This document shows positions 31,613 to 40,117 of a stretch of DNA of 53,144 nt, in pieces. Source of the DNA: Prevotella sp. (GTDB lineage Bacteria; Bacteroidota; Bacteroidia; Bacteroidales; Bacteroidaceae). The notes below the pieces were generated by a model. It made no database searches and was not told the origin of the DNA. It was given only the letters and a program-made list of their open reading frames with translations. The position numbers were made by a program, and so were the translations under genes. Where the stretch lies: the NCBI GenBank assembly GCA_017478025.1, contig JAFVGZ010000023.1, positions 1 through 53,144 on the forward strand. Direction: 5' to 3'. Positions within the stretch are counted from its first letter, which is position 1. The number at the start of each line of letters is the position of its first letter.

Positions 31613-32746
31613 TTACATGTCGCCGAGCATCTTAGAGATCTCGTCGGCCTTTTCCTTCTGTCCTACTGCATTGTAGTACATACGAAGCTGCATTGGCCAG
31701 TTGGAGATTGTCTCGTGGTTAGGATCGAGCTCGCGTACCTTCTCCAGATTCTTGATGGCGCCCTGGAAAGCATCGTTGCAGTCCTGCAGGTCCTGTCCGA
31801 AGAGACGTCCGCTGCGGTCACCCTTTGTTGCCTGAATGTTGTCAGCCTTGTTGCCGTAGCACAGAGCCAGGTTGTACCAGCCATAGATGAATGTAGGATC
31901 AATCTCTGTCACCTTGATGTAGTCAGCAATAGCGCCGTCGAAATCCTTGCTGTCATTCTTGGTTGTGCCGCGCATGTAGTATGCGAACTTGTTGTTTGGA
32001 TTCTTAGCGATAGCTTCCTCTACCATCTTCTCAGCAGTAGCCTTCTCACCAATCTCGTTGTACATGGAACAGATCTGTACGAAATACTTGTCTGCGTCCA
32101 GGTCGCTCAGCACCTTGATGTACTGCAGAGTATCCTGCCTGGAGTTCAGGTTCATGCCTGCAGATGTGAGGTAGATAGCCTCAGCCTGCTCCTTCACTCT
32201 TTCATCATTCAGGGCACCCTTGGCATATTTTACTGCATTAGCATAATCCTTGTTCTGGTAGCTTGCAAAAGCTGCGAAGAATGAAGCCAGGCCTGCGAGA
32301 GGGTCACCGTCTTTTGCCGTAGCAAGGAATACGGTGCTGTATTTCAGCTTCTCATCTACGTTGTTTGTCTCATTAGCAGCATTAATCAGAGCTGGACGGA
32401 TGCTTGCGATTTCCTCTACTGCCTTAGCGCCCTTGTCAGGGTTGCAGTCAGCAAAGTTCTTTGCAGCCTCAATAGCGTTGCAGATGTCACCATAGTTAAC
32501 CTCGGCCATCTTGTTCTCCTGCAGAGCCGTGATTGACTTGTCTGCAACACCTTTAGCAAGCTTATACAATTCCTGCCAGGCCTTAGCCTTATCTTCCTGG
32601 GCCAGAGAGGATTCCTGCTGGCGGTACAGCTCAATACCGGCTTTGTAATCCTTTGTAGCCTTAATCTCCTTACCAATGTTAGGATTCTGGGCAAATGATG
32701 CGGTAGCTGATACAGCAGCCATCATCATAATGAAAAATTTCTTCAT
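31613..32746 (-). CDS. exported TPR-repeat protein
   Basis: The 377-residue product has a signal peptide (FFIMMMAAVSATASFAQN). Several TPR units follow (EDKAKAWQELYKLAKGVADK, YQNKDYANAVKYAKGALND, AEKMVEEAIAKNPNNKFAYYM, FDGAIADYIKVTEIDP, AFQGAIKNLEKVRELDPN). It is likely a periplasmic scaffold. It lies 69 nt downstream of gyrA in the same direction, an arrangement I remember as common in Bacteroidetes. Confidence 0.87.
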   Translation of the reverse strand: MKKFFIMMMAAVSATASFAQNPNIGKEIKATKDYKAGIELYRQQESSLAQEDKAKAWQELYKLAKGVADKSITALQENKMAEVNYGDICNAIEAAKNFADCNPDKGAKAVEEIASIRPALINAANETNNVDEKLKYSTVFLATAKDGDPLAGLASFFAAFASYQNKDYANAVKYAKGALNDERVKEQAEAIYLTSAGMNLNSRQDTLQYIKVLSDLDADKYFVQICSMYNEIGEKATAEKMVEEAIAKNPNNKFAYYMRGTTKNDSKDFDGAIADYIKVTEIDPTFIYGWYNLALCYGNKADNIQATKGDRSGRLFGQDLQDCNDAFQGAIKNLEKVRELDPNHETISNWPMQLRMYYNAVGQKEKADEISKMLGDM

Positions 32747-32815
32747 AGGGTCTTTGTTTTTTTAAGTTTGTGAGATTTTTTAGTTCTCGGATTAAGATTT
32801 TATGTTGTTATTACG

Positions 32816-35410
32816 TTACTCTGTAACTGGGTCTGTATTACCATCGATGAGGTTTTCAGGCTCTTCGTCCGTATCCTCGTCCGTCACATCCTCATGAGGC
32901 ACTACGCAGACGCTTGCAATCGTCTCGTTGCGCTTCTTCAGCTCAATCAGCTTCACGCCCTGGGTGTTGCGTCCCTTCTCGTTGCCTGCATCGGCAATAG
33001 CGAAACGGATAGCGATGCCGCTCTTATTGATTATCATAAGGTCCTCATCGCCCTTCACACACTTCATAGCGATAACCTTTCCGGTCTTCTCCGTGATATT
33101 CAGCGTCGTGACACCCTTTGAGCCGCGCTTGGTGAGGCGGTAGCCACCGTCCTCCACTTTCTTGTATGTAGTGCCGTCCTCGCGTGTCACCTCAGTAAGC
33201 ACGCCAATCTTTGAGCGCTTGCCGAAGCCATTCTCAGATATCACCATCAAGGACTGTTCGGGGTCGTAAGCCACAACCATCTCTATCACGGCATCGTCAT
33301 CGCCCTGGAGCTCCATGCCTTTCACGCCGGTAGCGATACGTCCCATTGAGCGGATATCATTCTCGTCAAAGCGTACAGCACGTCCGTTGCGGCTTGCCAG
33401 TATCAGCTCGTCATGTCCGTTGGTGAGCATTACGTTTACAACCTCGTCGCCTTCCAACACGTTGATGGCTCTGACACCCTTGCCTCTCACGCGGGAATAC
33501 TCCTTGAGGGCAGTACGCTTTACCAGACCGTTACGTGTGGCAAAGACTACGAAGTGGGTGTTCAGGAACTCCTCATCGTTGAACTTATGGCTCTGAATGC
33601 CGAGGAATGCGTTGACCGTATCATCGGGCTCCAGCTGCAGGAGGTTCTGCACGGCACGACCCTTCGCATCCTTTGCCTGCTCAGGTATCTCAAAGCAGCG
33701 CAGCCAATAGACGCGGCCCTTCTTGGTGAAGAAGAGTATCATGTCGTGAGCATCTGCAGCATATACGAACTCCGTGAAGTCCTGCTCTCTGGTTCTTGCG
33801 CCACGGGCACCCACACCGCCGCGAGACTGTGCACGGAAGTCTGACTGCAGGGTGCGCTTGATGTATCCGAGGTGTGACATCGTTATCACAACAGGATCGT
33901 TGGCATAGAACTGCTCAGGATTGAACTCAGCATTGGTGTATCTTATCTCTGTGCGACGCTCGTCACCATACTTCTCCTTTACCTCTATGAGCTCATCCTT
34001 CATCACCTTCTTGCACAGCTCCGGATCATCCAGAATCTGCTGCAGGTAAGCTATGAGTTTCATTATGTCGTCATACTCCTTCTTCAGCTCTTCCACTCGC
34101 AGACCTGTCAGCTGGCTGAGCCTCATATCCACGATAGCCTTTGACTGCAGCTCATCGAGCTCAAAGCGCTGCTCCAACGCACGCTGAGCATCGCTCGGAG
34201 TCTTGGATGCACGTATCAGGCGTACCACCTCGTCTATATTATCTACGGCGATAATCAAACCCTCCAAGATGTGTGCGCGGGCCTCAGCCTTTGCCTTCTC
34301 AAACTTTGTGCGGCGAATTGTCACGTCGTGGCGATGCTCCACGAAGTACTTCACGCACTCCTTCAGGGTCAGCAGACGTGGGCGGCCTTTTACCAGGGCA
34401 ATACAGTTGACAGAGAATGAGCTCTGCAGGGCTGTCATCTTGAACAGCTTATTGAGTATCACGTTGGCGTTAGCCTCTCTCTTCACATCTACCACGATAC
34501 GCATGCCCTGACGGCCCGTCTCGTCGTTCACGTTGGATATACCCTCCAGTTTGCCGTCCTTCACCAGCTCAGCGATGTTCTCAATGAGCTGCTGCTTGTT
34601 CACGCCGTAAGGTATCTCGGTCACCACAATCTTGTCGTGCGTGTCGCCGGTCTCAATCTCAGCCTTGGCACGCATGATGATACGTCCACGACCAGTTTCA
34701 TAAGCATCCTTAACCCCCTGAACGCCATAGATATATGCACCTGTAGGGAAGTCTGGCGCTTTAATATACTGCATCAGCCCATCGGTGTCTATATCGGGGT
34801 TGTCGATATAGGCGCAGCAGCCGTCAATCACCTCGCCCAGATTGTGCGTAGGGATATTCGTCGCCATACCCACGGCGATACCGTTACCGCCGTTCACCAG
34901 GAGGTTAGGAATCTTTGTAGGCATCACGGTAGGCTCTACCAACGAGTCATCGAAGTTGTTCATCATATCAACGGTGTCCTTCTCCAGGTCATCCATGATA
35001 TGCTCACCCATCTTGCTCAGTCGGCACTCCGTGTATCGCATCGCTGCGGCAGAGTCACCATCCACGCTACCAAAGTTTCCCTGACCGTCAACAAGCGTAT
35101 AGCGCATATTCCAGTCTTGCGCCAATCTTACCAGCGCTCCATATACAGAAGAGTCGCCATGAGGGTGGTACTTACCCAGAACCTCACCCACCACGCGGGC
35201 ACATTTCTTATAAGGCTGTGAAGAGGTGTTGTTGATGCCAAGCATACCGTAAAGTATGCGGCGGTGTACAGGCTTAAAGCCATCTCGCACATCAGGCAGT
35301 GCGCGTGCCACAATCACCGACATCGAGTAGTCGATGTAGCTCGACTTCATCTCGTCCTCAATGTTTATCACTTTGATTCTGTCGTGATCGTACGTCTGTG
35401 TCTCGTCCAT
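32816..35410 (-). CDS. gyrA: DNA gyrase subunit A
   Basis: The 864-residue type II topoisomerase subunit is full length. The winged-helix region has GDSSVYGALVRLAQDW, with the catalytic Tyr in AAMRYTECRLS. The coiled-coil gate follows. The C-terminal beta-pinwheel has the GyrA box QSRGGVGARG (in RAQSRGGVGARGART), which distinguishes it from ParC. An acidic tail ends it. In the quinolone-determining region the Ser83-equivalent is Ser and the Asp87-equivalent position reads Gly (SSVYG); the latter looks like a lineage feature and not proof of resistance. It heads a transcript with two TPR genes. Confidence 0.97.
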   Translation of the reverse strand: MDETQTYDHDRIKVINIEDEMKSSYIDYSMSVIVARALPDVRDGFKPVHRRILYGMLGINNTSSQPYKKCARVVGEVLGKYHPHGDSSVYGALVRLAQDWNMRYTLVDGQGNFGSVDGDSAAAMRYTECRLSKMGEHIMDDLEKDTVDMMNNFDDSLVEPTVMPTKIPNLLVNGGNGIAVGMATNIPTHNLGEVIDGCCAYIDNPDIDTDGLMQYIKAPDFPTGAYIYGVQGVKDAYETGRGRIIMRAKAEIETGDTHDKIVVTEIPYGVNKQQLIENIAELVKDGKLEGISNVNDETGRQGMRIVVDVKREANANVILNKLFKMTALQSSFSVNCIALVKGRPRLLTLKECVKYFVEHRHDVTIRRTKFEKAKAEARAHILEGLIIAVDNIDEVVRLIRASKTPSDAQRALEQRFELDELQSKAIVDMRLSQLTGLRVEELKKEYDDIMKLIAYLQQILDDPELCKKVMKDELIEVKEKYGDERRTEIRYTNAEFNPEQFYANDPVVITMSHLGYIKRTLQSDFRAQSRGGVGARGARTREQDFTEFVYAADAHDMILFFTKKGRVYWLRCFEIPEQAKDAKGRAVQNLLQLEPDDTVNAFLGIQSHKFNDEEFLNTHFVVFATRNGLVKRTALKEYSRVRGKGVRAINVLEGDEVVNVMLTNGHDELILASRNGRAVRFDENDIRSMGRIATGVKGMELQGDDDAVIEMVVAYDPEQSLMVISENGFGKRSKIGVLTEVTREDGTTYKKVEDGGYRLTKRGSKGVTTLNITEKTGKVIAMKCVKGDEDLMIINKSGIAIRFAIADAGNEKGRNTQGVKLIELKKRNETIASVCVVPHEDVTDEDTDEEPENLIDGNTDPVTE

Positions 35411-35517
35411 TGGTTTTTAATATATTTCTTGAATTTGTTACCTTCTTTTTCTGCAAAAATCTAATATTTCCCCTTTTTTAGGCTCTCTGAGGCCTTCAGG
35501 GGGTGCATAAGATTGTG

Positions 35518-35525
35518 CAAAATTA
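35518..35525 (-). promoter_or_regulatory. possible -7 element TAATTTTG of gyrA
   Basis: The bottom strand reads TAATTTTG about 108 nt before the gyrA start. No TTTG is found at a good -33 distance, so this is tentative. Confidence 0.35.
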
Positions 35526-35585
35526 ATAAAAAAAAACGATACATGCGTCAGCAGAGAGGCCAAAACATACTTTTTTTATAATTTC

Positions 35586-35617
35586 TTTGCATATTACGAA
35601 ACTTTGCCGTAACTTTG
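35586..35617 (+). promoter_or_regulatory. promoter TTTG-N20-TAACTTTG of the aminotransferase gene
   Basis: TTTG at 35586-35589 and TAACTTTG at 35610-35617 have 20 nt between them. The start of transcription near 35624 rules out the TTG start at 35615 and favours ATG 35645. Confidence 0.75.
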
Positions 35618-35644
35618 GCTTCGCATTGCTACTTTTGCTTCACA

Positions 35645-36820
35645 ATGATTACATTCTACGACCTTCCTGCCATTACAGCCCTCCACGCCGAGGAATATAA
35701 GAGTGCCATAAGCCGCGTCATAGACAGCGGTTGGTTCCTTCAGGGGCGTGAGACGCAGCTGTTTGAGCAGAGTTACGCTTCTTATATCGGCACGCGCCAT
35801 TGCATAGGCGTGGGCAACGGTCTCGACGCGTTGTGCCTCATACTGCAGGCCTATAAACAGTTAGGCTCTTTGAGCGACGGAGACGAGGTCATCGTTCCTG
35901 CCAATACGTTTATTGCCACCATCAATGCTATCACCCTCTGCGGCCTCAAACCTATTCTCGTTGAGCCGACATGGGAGAACCTGAACCTTGACATCAGCCG
36001 CGTAGAAGAGGCTGTCACGCCACGCACACGGGCCGTGATTACGGTACACCTCTATGGGCGACTTTCCTTTAGCGATGCCCTTGCAGACATCTGCAGGCGT
36101 CACGACCTCTTGCTGATTGAGGACAACGCACAGGCTCAGGGGTGCATGGTAAATTCAGAATGCAGAATGCATGATGCAGAATTAGGAACGAGGGATTCGG
36201 AATCAAGAATATGCCGCACGGGAAGCCTCGGGCATGCTGCCGCACACTCTTTCTATCCAGCAAAGAACCTCGGAGCCCTGGGCGATGCCGGAGCCGTAAC
36301 AACCGATGATGACAGACTCGCTGAGACGATACGCTCACTTGCCAACTATGGCACAAAGGAGAAGTACATATTCTGTTACGTGGGGCGCAACAGCCGCATT
36401 TCGGAAATTGATGCCGCCGTGCTCAGCATCAAACTGCGACACCTTGACGATGACAATCATCATCGCCAGCAGATAGCAGCCATCTATTATGACACCATCA
36501 GCAATCCTCATGTCACCTTGCCTCAGAGATTGCCTGATACTTGTAACGTATATCATCAGTTCCCCGTCTTCACAGAGCATCGTGACAGCCTGCGCCGTCA
36601 CCTTCTCTCTCGCGGCATCGAGACGATGATACACTACCCCGTAGCACCCCACCGGCAAGAATGCTATGCCGCCACGCTCGAACATCTGCACCTGCCCATA
36701 ACGGAGCGCATACACGCATGTGAGGTGTCCCTGCCCATCAGCCCCGTCATAACGCTTGACGACGCCGTAACCATCGCCAAAGCCATCAACAGTTTCTCAC
36801 CCCCTCTCTTAATTCGATAA
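35645..36820 (+). CDS. DegT/DnrJ/EryC1 family sugar aminotransferase with repeat-derived insert
   Basis: The 391-residue PLP enzyme is closest in pattern to FdtB/WecE-type dTDP-keto-sugar aminotransferases. Residues include GVGNGLDALCLIL, EVIVPANTFIATINAI, LLLIEDNAQAQG (PLP ring contact Asp) and SFYPAKNLGALGDAGAV with the Schiff-base Lys. The C-terminal segment HYPVAPHRQECY is typical. Between DNAQAQG and RTGSLGHAAA there is an insert of about 22 residues (NSECRMHDAELGTRDSESRI, DNA about 36149-36213). At the DNA level it is the same kind of 'attcagaatgcagaatgcat' repeat found between genes. The family expects only a few residues there, and the enzyme is otherwise intact. Confidence 0.9.
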   Translation: MITFYDLPAITALHAEEYKSAISRVIDSGWFLQGRETQLFEQSYASYIGTRHCIGVGNGLDALCLILQAYKQLGSLSDGDEVIVPANTFIATINAITLCGLKPILVEPTWENLNLDISRVEEAVTPRTRAVITVHLYGRLSFSDALADICRRHDLLLIEDNAQAQGCMVNSECRMHDAELGTRDSESRICRTGSLGHAAAHSFYPAKNLGALGDAGAVTTDDDRLAETIRSLANYGTKEKYIFCYVGRNSRISEIDAAVLSIKLRHLDDDNHHRQQIAAIYYDTISNPHVTLPQRLPDTCNVYHQFPVFTEHRDSLRRHLLSRGIETMIHYPVAPHRQECYAATLEHLHLPITERIHACEVSLPISPVITLDDAVTIAKAINSFSPPLLIR

Positions 36821-36838
36821 TTTGCTAATTCTTTAATC

Positions 36839-38146
36839 ATGTTACAAAAGCTCTTCGGTTTCGACCCCTCTACGATGGTACTGCGCAAAGAAGTCATCGG
36901 TGGCATCACTACATTTCTCACGATGGCCTATATCCTCGCAGTCAACCCCAGCATTCTCTCTGTCACAGGCATGGACGCAGGTGCCATATTCACCACCACC
37001 TGTATCTCGGCAGTTGTCGCGACATTGGTAATGGCTATCTATGCCAAACTGCCATTCGCCCTGGCTCCGGGCATGGGCATCAATGCTTTCTTCGCATTCA
37101 CCGTAGTTCTCACTATGGGCTACACATGGCAGTTTGCCCTCACCGCCGTACTGATAGAGGGACTCATCTTCATCCTCCTTACCATCACGGGGCTGCGTAA
37201 GCATATTGTCAATGCCATCCCCCTCATACTCAGACGTTCCATCGGTCCCGGCATAGGCCTGTTCATAGCCTTCGTGGGACTCAAGGGCGCGGGGCTTATC
37301 ACATCCTCAGAGTCCACATTCCTCACCATTGGTAACATGCACGACACAGGTGTGCTGCTGAGCATCTTTGGCTTACTGCTGACGGCTGCCCTGATGGTCA
37401 GGAAAGTCACGGGAGCCCTGCTTATCGGCATTCTCGCAACCACGGCCATAGGCATACCTCTCGGCATCACGCACTATAACGGCATCATATCCATGCCGCC
37501 ATCCATAGAGCCTATCTTCTGGAAGTTCGAGCTGCATAACATCTTTACCGTCGATATGGCCATCGTTGTGCTGACATTCCTGTTCATTGACATCTTTGAC
37601 ACCATCGGCACCCTCATCGGAGTGTCCAATCGCGCCGGCATGGTTGACGAAGACGGCAACGTAAAAAATCTCAACCAAGCCTTCATGGCCGATGCCATAG
37701 GCACTACCGTAGGAGCAATGCTTGGCACATCAACGGTTTCGTCGTATGTGGAGAGTGCCTCAGGCGTTGATGCCGGTGGCCGCTCAGGACTCACAAGCTT
37801 CACGACGGCAATATGCTTTATCGTTGCATTACTCTTTGCACCATTGTTCCTCGCCATACCCGAACAAGCTACGGCATCTACGCTCATACTCGTAGGCGTA
37901 ATGATGATGTACGACATGCGCAAGATTGACTTCTCTGACTATGTCACGGCAATACCATGCTTCCTGTGCATCATCCTCATGCCTCTGACAAACAGCATCT
38001 CCGACGGCATACTCATAGGCGTCATCTCCTATGTGCTCATCCACTTGTTCTCCGGACAATTAAAAGACAAAGACGAGCGCAACAACATGAACTGGGCCAC
38101 CATCCTTCTGGCAGTCCTCTTCATCTGCCGTTACGCCTTCCTGTAA
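36839..38146 (+). CDS. NCS2-family purine permease (AzgA-like)
   Basis: The 435-residue integral membrane protein has about 12-14 hydrophobic segments. Signature segments of the AzgA branch are present: KEVIGGITTFLTMAYIL and LAPGMGINAFFAFTVVL near the N-terminus, SIGPGIGLFIAFVGLKGAG, LFIDIFDTIGTLIGVSNRAG, and GTSTVSSYVESASGVDAGGRSG. Family members import hypoxanthine, guanine or adenine by proton symport. It starts 18 nt after the aminotransferase gene, so they may share a transcript although the functions seem unrelated. Confidence 0.93.
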   Translation: MLQKLFGFDPSTMVLRKEVIGGITTFLTMAYILAVNPSILSVTGMDAGAIFTTTCISAVVATLVMAIYAKLPFALAPGMGINAFFAFTVVLTMGYTWQFALTAVLIEGLIFILLTITGLRKHIVNAIPLILRRSIGPGIGLFIAFVGLKGAGLITSSESTFLTIGNMHDTGVLLSIFGLLLTAALMVRKVTGALLIGILATTAIGIPLGITHYNGIISMPPSIEPIFWKFELHNIFTVDMAIVVLTFLFIDIFDTIGTLIGVSNRAGMVDEDGNVKNLNQAFMADAIGTTVGAMLGTSTVSSYVESASGVDAGGRSGLTSFTTAICFIVALLFAPLFLAIPEQATASTLILVGVMMMYDMRKIDFSDYVTAIPCFLCIILMPLTNSISDGILIGVISYVLIHLFSGQLKDKDERNNMNWATILLAVLFICRYAFL

Positions 38147-38227
38147 AAACCTCTCCCCAGCCCTCCAACCTCTCCCCAGCCCTCCCCCAAGGGGAGGGAC
38201 TGAGGGGCTGGGCTTGAGTAACTCTAT
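38147..38227. repeat. GC-rich inverted repeats between convergent genes
   Basis: aacctctccccagccctcc occurs twice in tandem (about 38149-38180), then cccctccccc/aaggggaggg forms an inverted repeat. The element probably doubles as terminator between the convergent permease and hydrolase genes. It belongs to the same spacer family as 26746-26949. Confidence 0.6.
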
Positions 38228-39862
38228 CTACTTCCGTGGCTTGTAATTCTTGTGCATCATTGTGAAACCATCGTAAGTAGATAGGTCGCCATCGATAAAG
38301 AGTTTCTTGTTCTCTTCCTTCCCCTTCAGCTGCCAGTCCAGCCATGCTCTTACCATGCGTGCATTATCACCTCCGTGAGGTTGCTCGTATGTGCCGCCAT
38401 GTCCGCTCTGAGTATTGTCTGCCAGCACTACGGGTACATGCTTTATGGCCTTATAGTCCATCTGTGCATTCTGCCAAGCCACATCGCTCTTGCCTCCCAC
38501 GAGATACAGAATCGGAGCATGAAGCCTTTTCAACGACTTGCTGCTTGCATCAGCCATCGTCATCTTGCCCATGCCGGCGTTCAGGATGAGATAAGTCTTC
38601 AGTCTTGGGTCTGCGGCATTGGCCAGCACCTGTGCTCCTCCGCAGGAATGTCCTGCCGCAGCAATTTTGTCTGTGTCTATCTTATTGTAATAAGGTGAAC
38701 CTGGGGTTTTTGCCTGTTCTTCTATCCAGTCAAGTGCTTTCCTGACCATCGACGATGGAGTGTGCTGGTCTTTCTCATGCTGTGCTATCATCTGCATCTC
38801 TCCGATAGCCACAACGACATAACCATAAGAAGCCACCTCACTCAGCATATTTTCATATCCTATGCTGGTGTCCATACATCCCCCGTTGCACCATACAAGA
38901 ACCGGCAGTTTCTTCTTGGGCAGCTGCCTCGTCTCAAACATTCTTGGCCTGCCTTCAATCATGGCAGCATCCATGTTGAGGGGGCGATATACCACAAAGT
39001 CGGGCAAGGATTTCTCACGCACGGCGATGGCTTTATGGGGACCGTTGCCACCAAATTCCACCACCTTCATCTGCTCAAAGCTCGCCGTCTGGTCCTCATG
39101 CTTCAGGTGGCGTGCAAAGAAAGCATCCAATGCCGGACGGGTAAACTCCAGTTGCTTGTCAAAGGCTACGCCGTGGTCGCCGTGCACCTTTACGTAATCT
39201 ACACGTGCTCCGGCCTTTTGCATTTTCGTCACCCAGTCCTCTGTCAGATTAGGCTTCACAATAGGGTCTTCGCCACCTTGCAACACGAGGAAAGGCGTTT
39301 CCGATTGTCCTATGTAGCCAATAGGCCACCACTCAGGATGTTCGGACCATGGGATATTCGGATTGCCAATCTCCGTGGGAGGTGCACCGCCTGCAGCACA
39401 TGCCACTCCGGCTGTCAGTCCTGCCATAAGCGAGAGGTGTCCCCCAGCCGAATGGCCATACGTACCGATACGGTTCGCATCTATTCCAAGACGTTCGGCA
39501 TTGGATTTCATCCAGTTCACAGCACTCTTCACATCCTCTATGCAGGCAGGCATGGGTGCCTCCTGCACCAAGCGGTAATTCATGTTGCAAACCACATAAC
39601 CCTTCAAAGCCATATCGACCATCAGCGAACGATAAACCAGGTCATTCTTTGAGCCAGCACTCCATCCACCGCCATGTATGATGAGTATCGCAGCCCTGTT
39701 GGATTTCTCTCCAAACAGCGGCTCTGCCATATCAAGCACGGTACTTGGACCCACGTCTGTGCGATAGGCTATGTTTTCTGTCACCTTGATTTGTCTGTTC
39801 TCTGTCTGCGCTGTAACGGCTGCGCAGACCATTAGTGCCAACAACAGAAGTTTCTTTCTCAT
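38228..39862 (-). CDS. exported protein with two alpha/beta-hydrolase domains
   Basis: The 544-residue protein has a signal peptide (LLLLALMVCAAVTAQ). Domain 1 (about 25-270) is an esterase of the BD-FAE type: ILIIHGGGWSAGSKND with the oxyanion HGGG, nucleophile in GTYGHSAGGHLSL, and His in VKVHGDHGVAF. Domain 2 (about 300-540) is a second hydrolase: PVLVWCNGGCMD, nucleophile in IAAAGHSCGGAQ, and a late His in SGHGGTYEQPHGG. Both triads look complete. Such enzymes remove acyl or feruloyl groups from plant polysaccharide; the fusion suggests two ester activities on one substrate. The gene is monocistronic. Confidence 0.85.
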   Translation of the reverse strand: MRKKLLLLALMVCAAVTAQTENRQIKVTENIAYRTDVGPSTVLDMAEPLFGEKSNRAAILIIHGGGWSAGSKNDLVYRSLMVDMALKGYVVCNMNYRLVQEAPMPACIEDVKSAVNWMKSNAERLGIDANRIGTYGHSAGGHLSLMAGLTAGVACAAGGAPPTEIGNPNIPWSEHPEWWPIGYIGQSETPFLVLQGGEDPIVKPNLTEDWVTKMQKAGARVDYVKVHGDHGVAFDKQLEFTRPALDAFFARHLKHEDQTASFEQMKVVEFGGNGPHKAIAVREKSLPDFVVYRPLNMDAAMIEGRPRMFETRQLPKKKLPVLVWCNGGCMDTSIGYENMLSEVASYGYVVVAIGEMQMIAQHEKDQHTPSSMVRKALDWIEEQAKTPGSPYYNKIDTDKIAAAGHSCGGAQVLANAADPRLKTYLILNAGMGKMTMADASSKSLKRLHAPILYLVGGKSDVAWQNAQMDYKAIKHVPVVLADNTQSGHGGTYEQPHGGDNARMVRAWLDWQLKGKEENKKLFIDGDLSTYDGFTMMHKNYKPRK

Positions 39863-40117
39863 TCTCTTATAGTTTTTATTTGTGTGTGAACTGTTTTTGG
39901 GCCTTTTATTTTCGCCTGTTGGGGACTAATTATGTATCGCAAGCTTTGCTTGCTAAGGAATAGGAGGGAGATAAATGGAGATAGAGGACAAATGTCTTAT
40001 ACTGTCTGACAGCAAATAGCAATGTCTTCTAACTCCTTCAGACTCCTTCTAACTTCTTCGCTCGGCCTTCAGAGACGCTTGCGTAGCAGAGCCGAGCGAT
40101 GCATTATGAATTATGAA
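39863..40117. repeat. spacer with repeat element
   Basis: CTCGGC (40061-40066) and GCCGAG (40091-40096) form an inverted repeat enclosing gacgcttgcgta (40074-40085), the reverse complement of the tacgcaagcgtc seen at 17885-17896. gatgcattatgaattatg follows. I see no gene here. Confidence 0.6.

Noticed and set aside
35615-35644. Ten extra N-terminal codons on the aminotransferase
   Set aside because: The first codon is TTG and lies inside the -7 promoter element.
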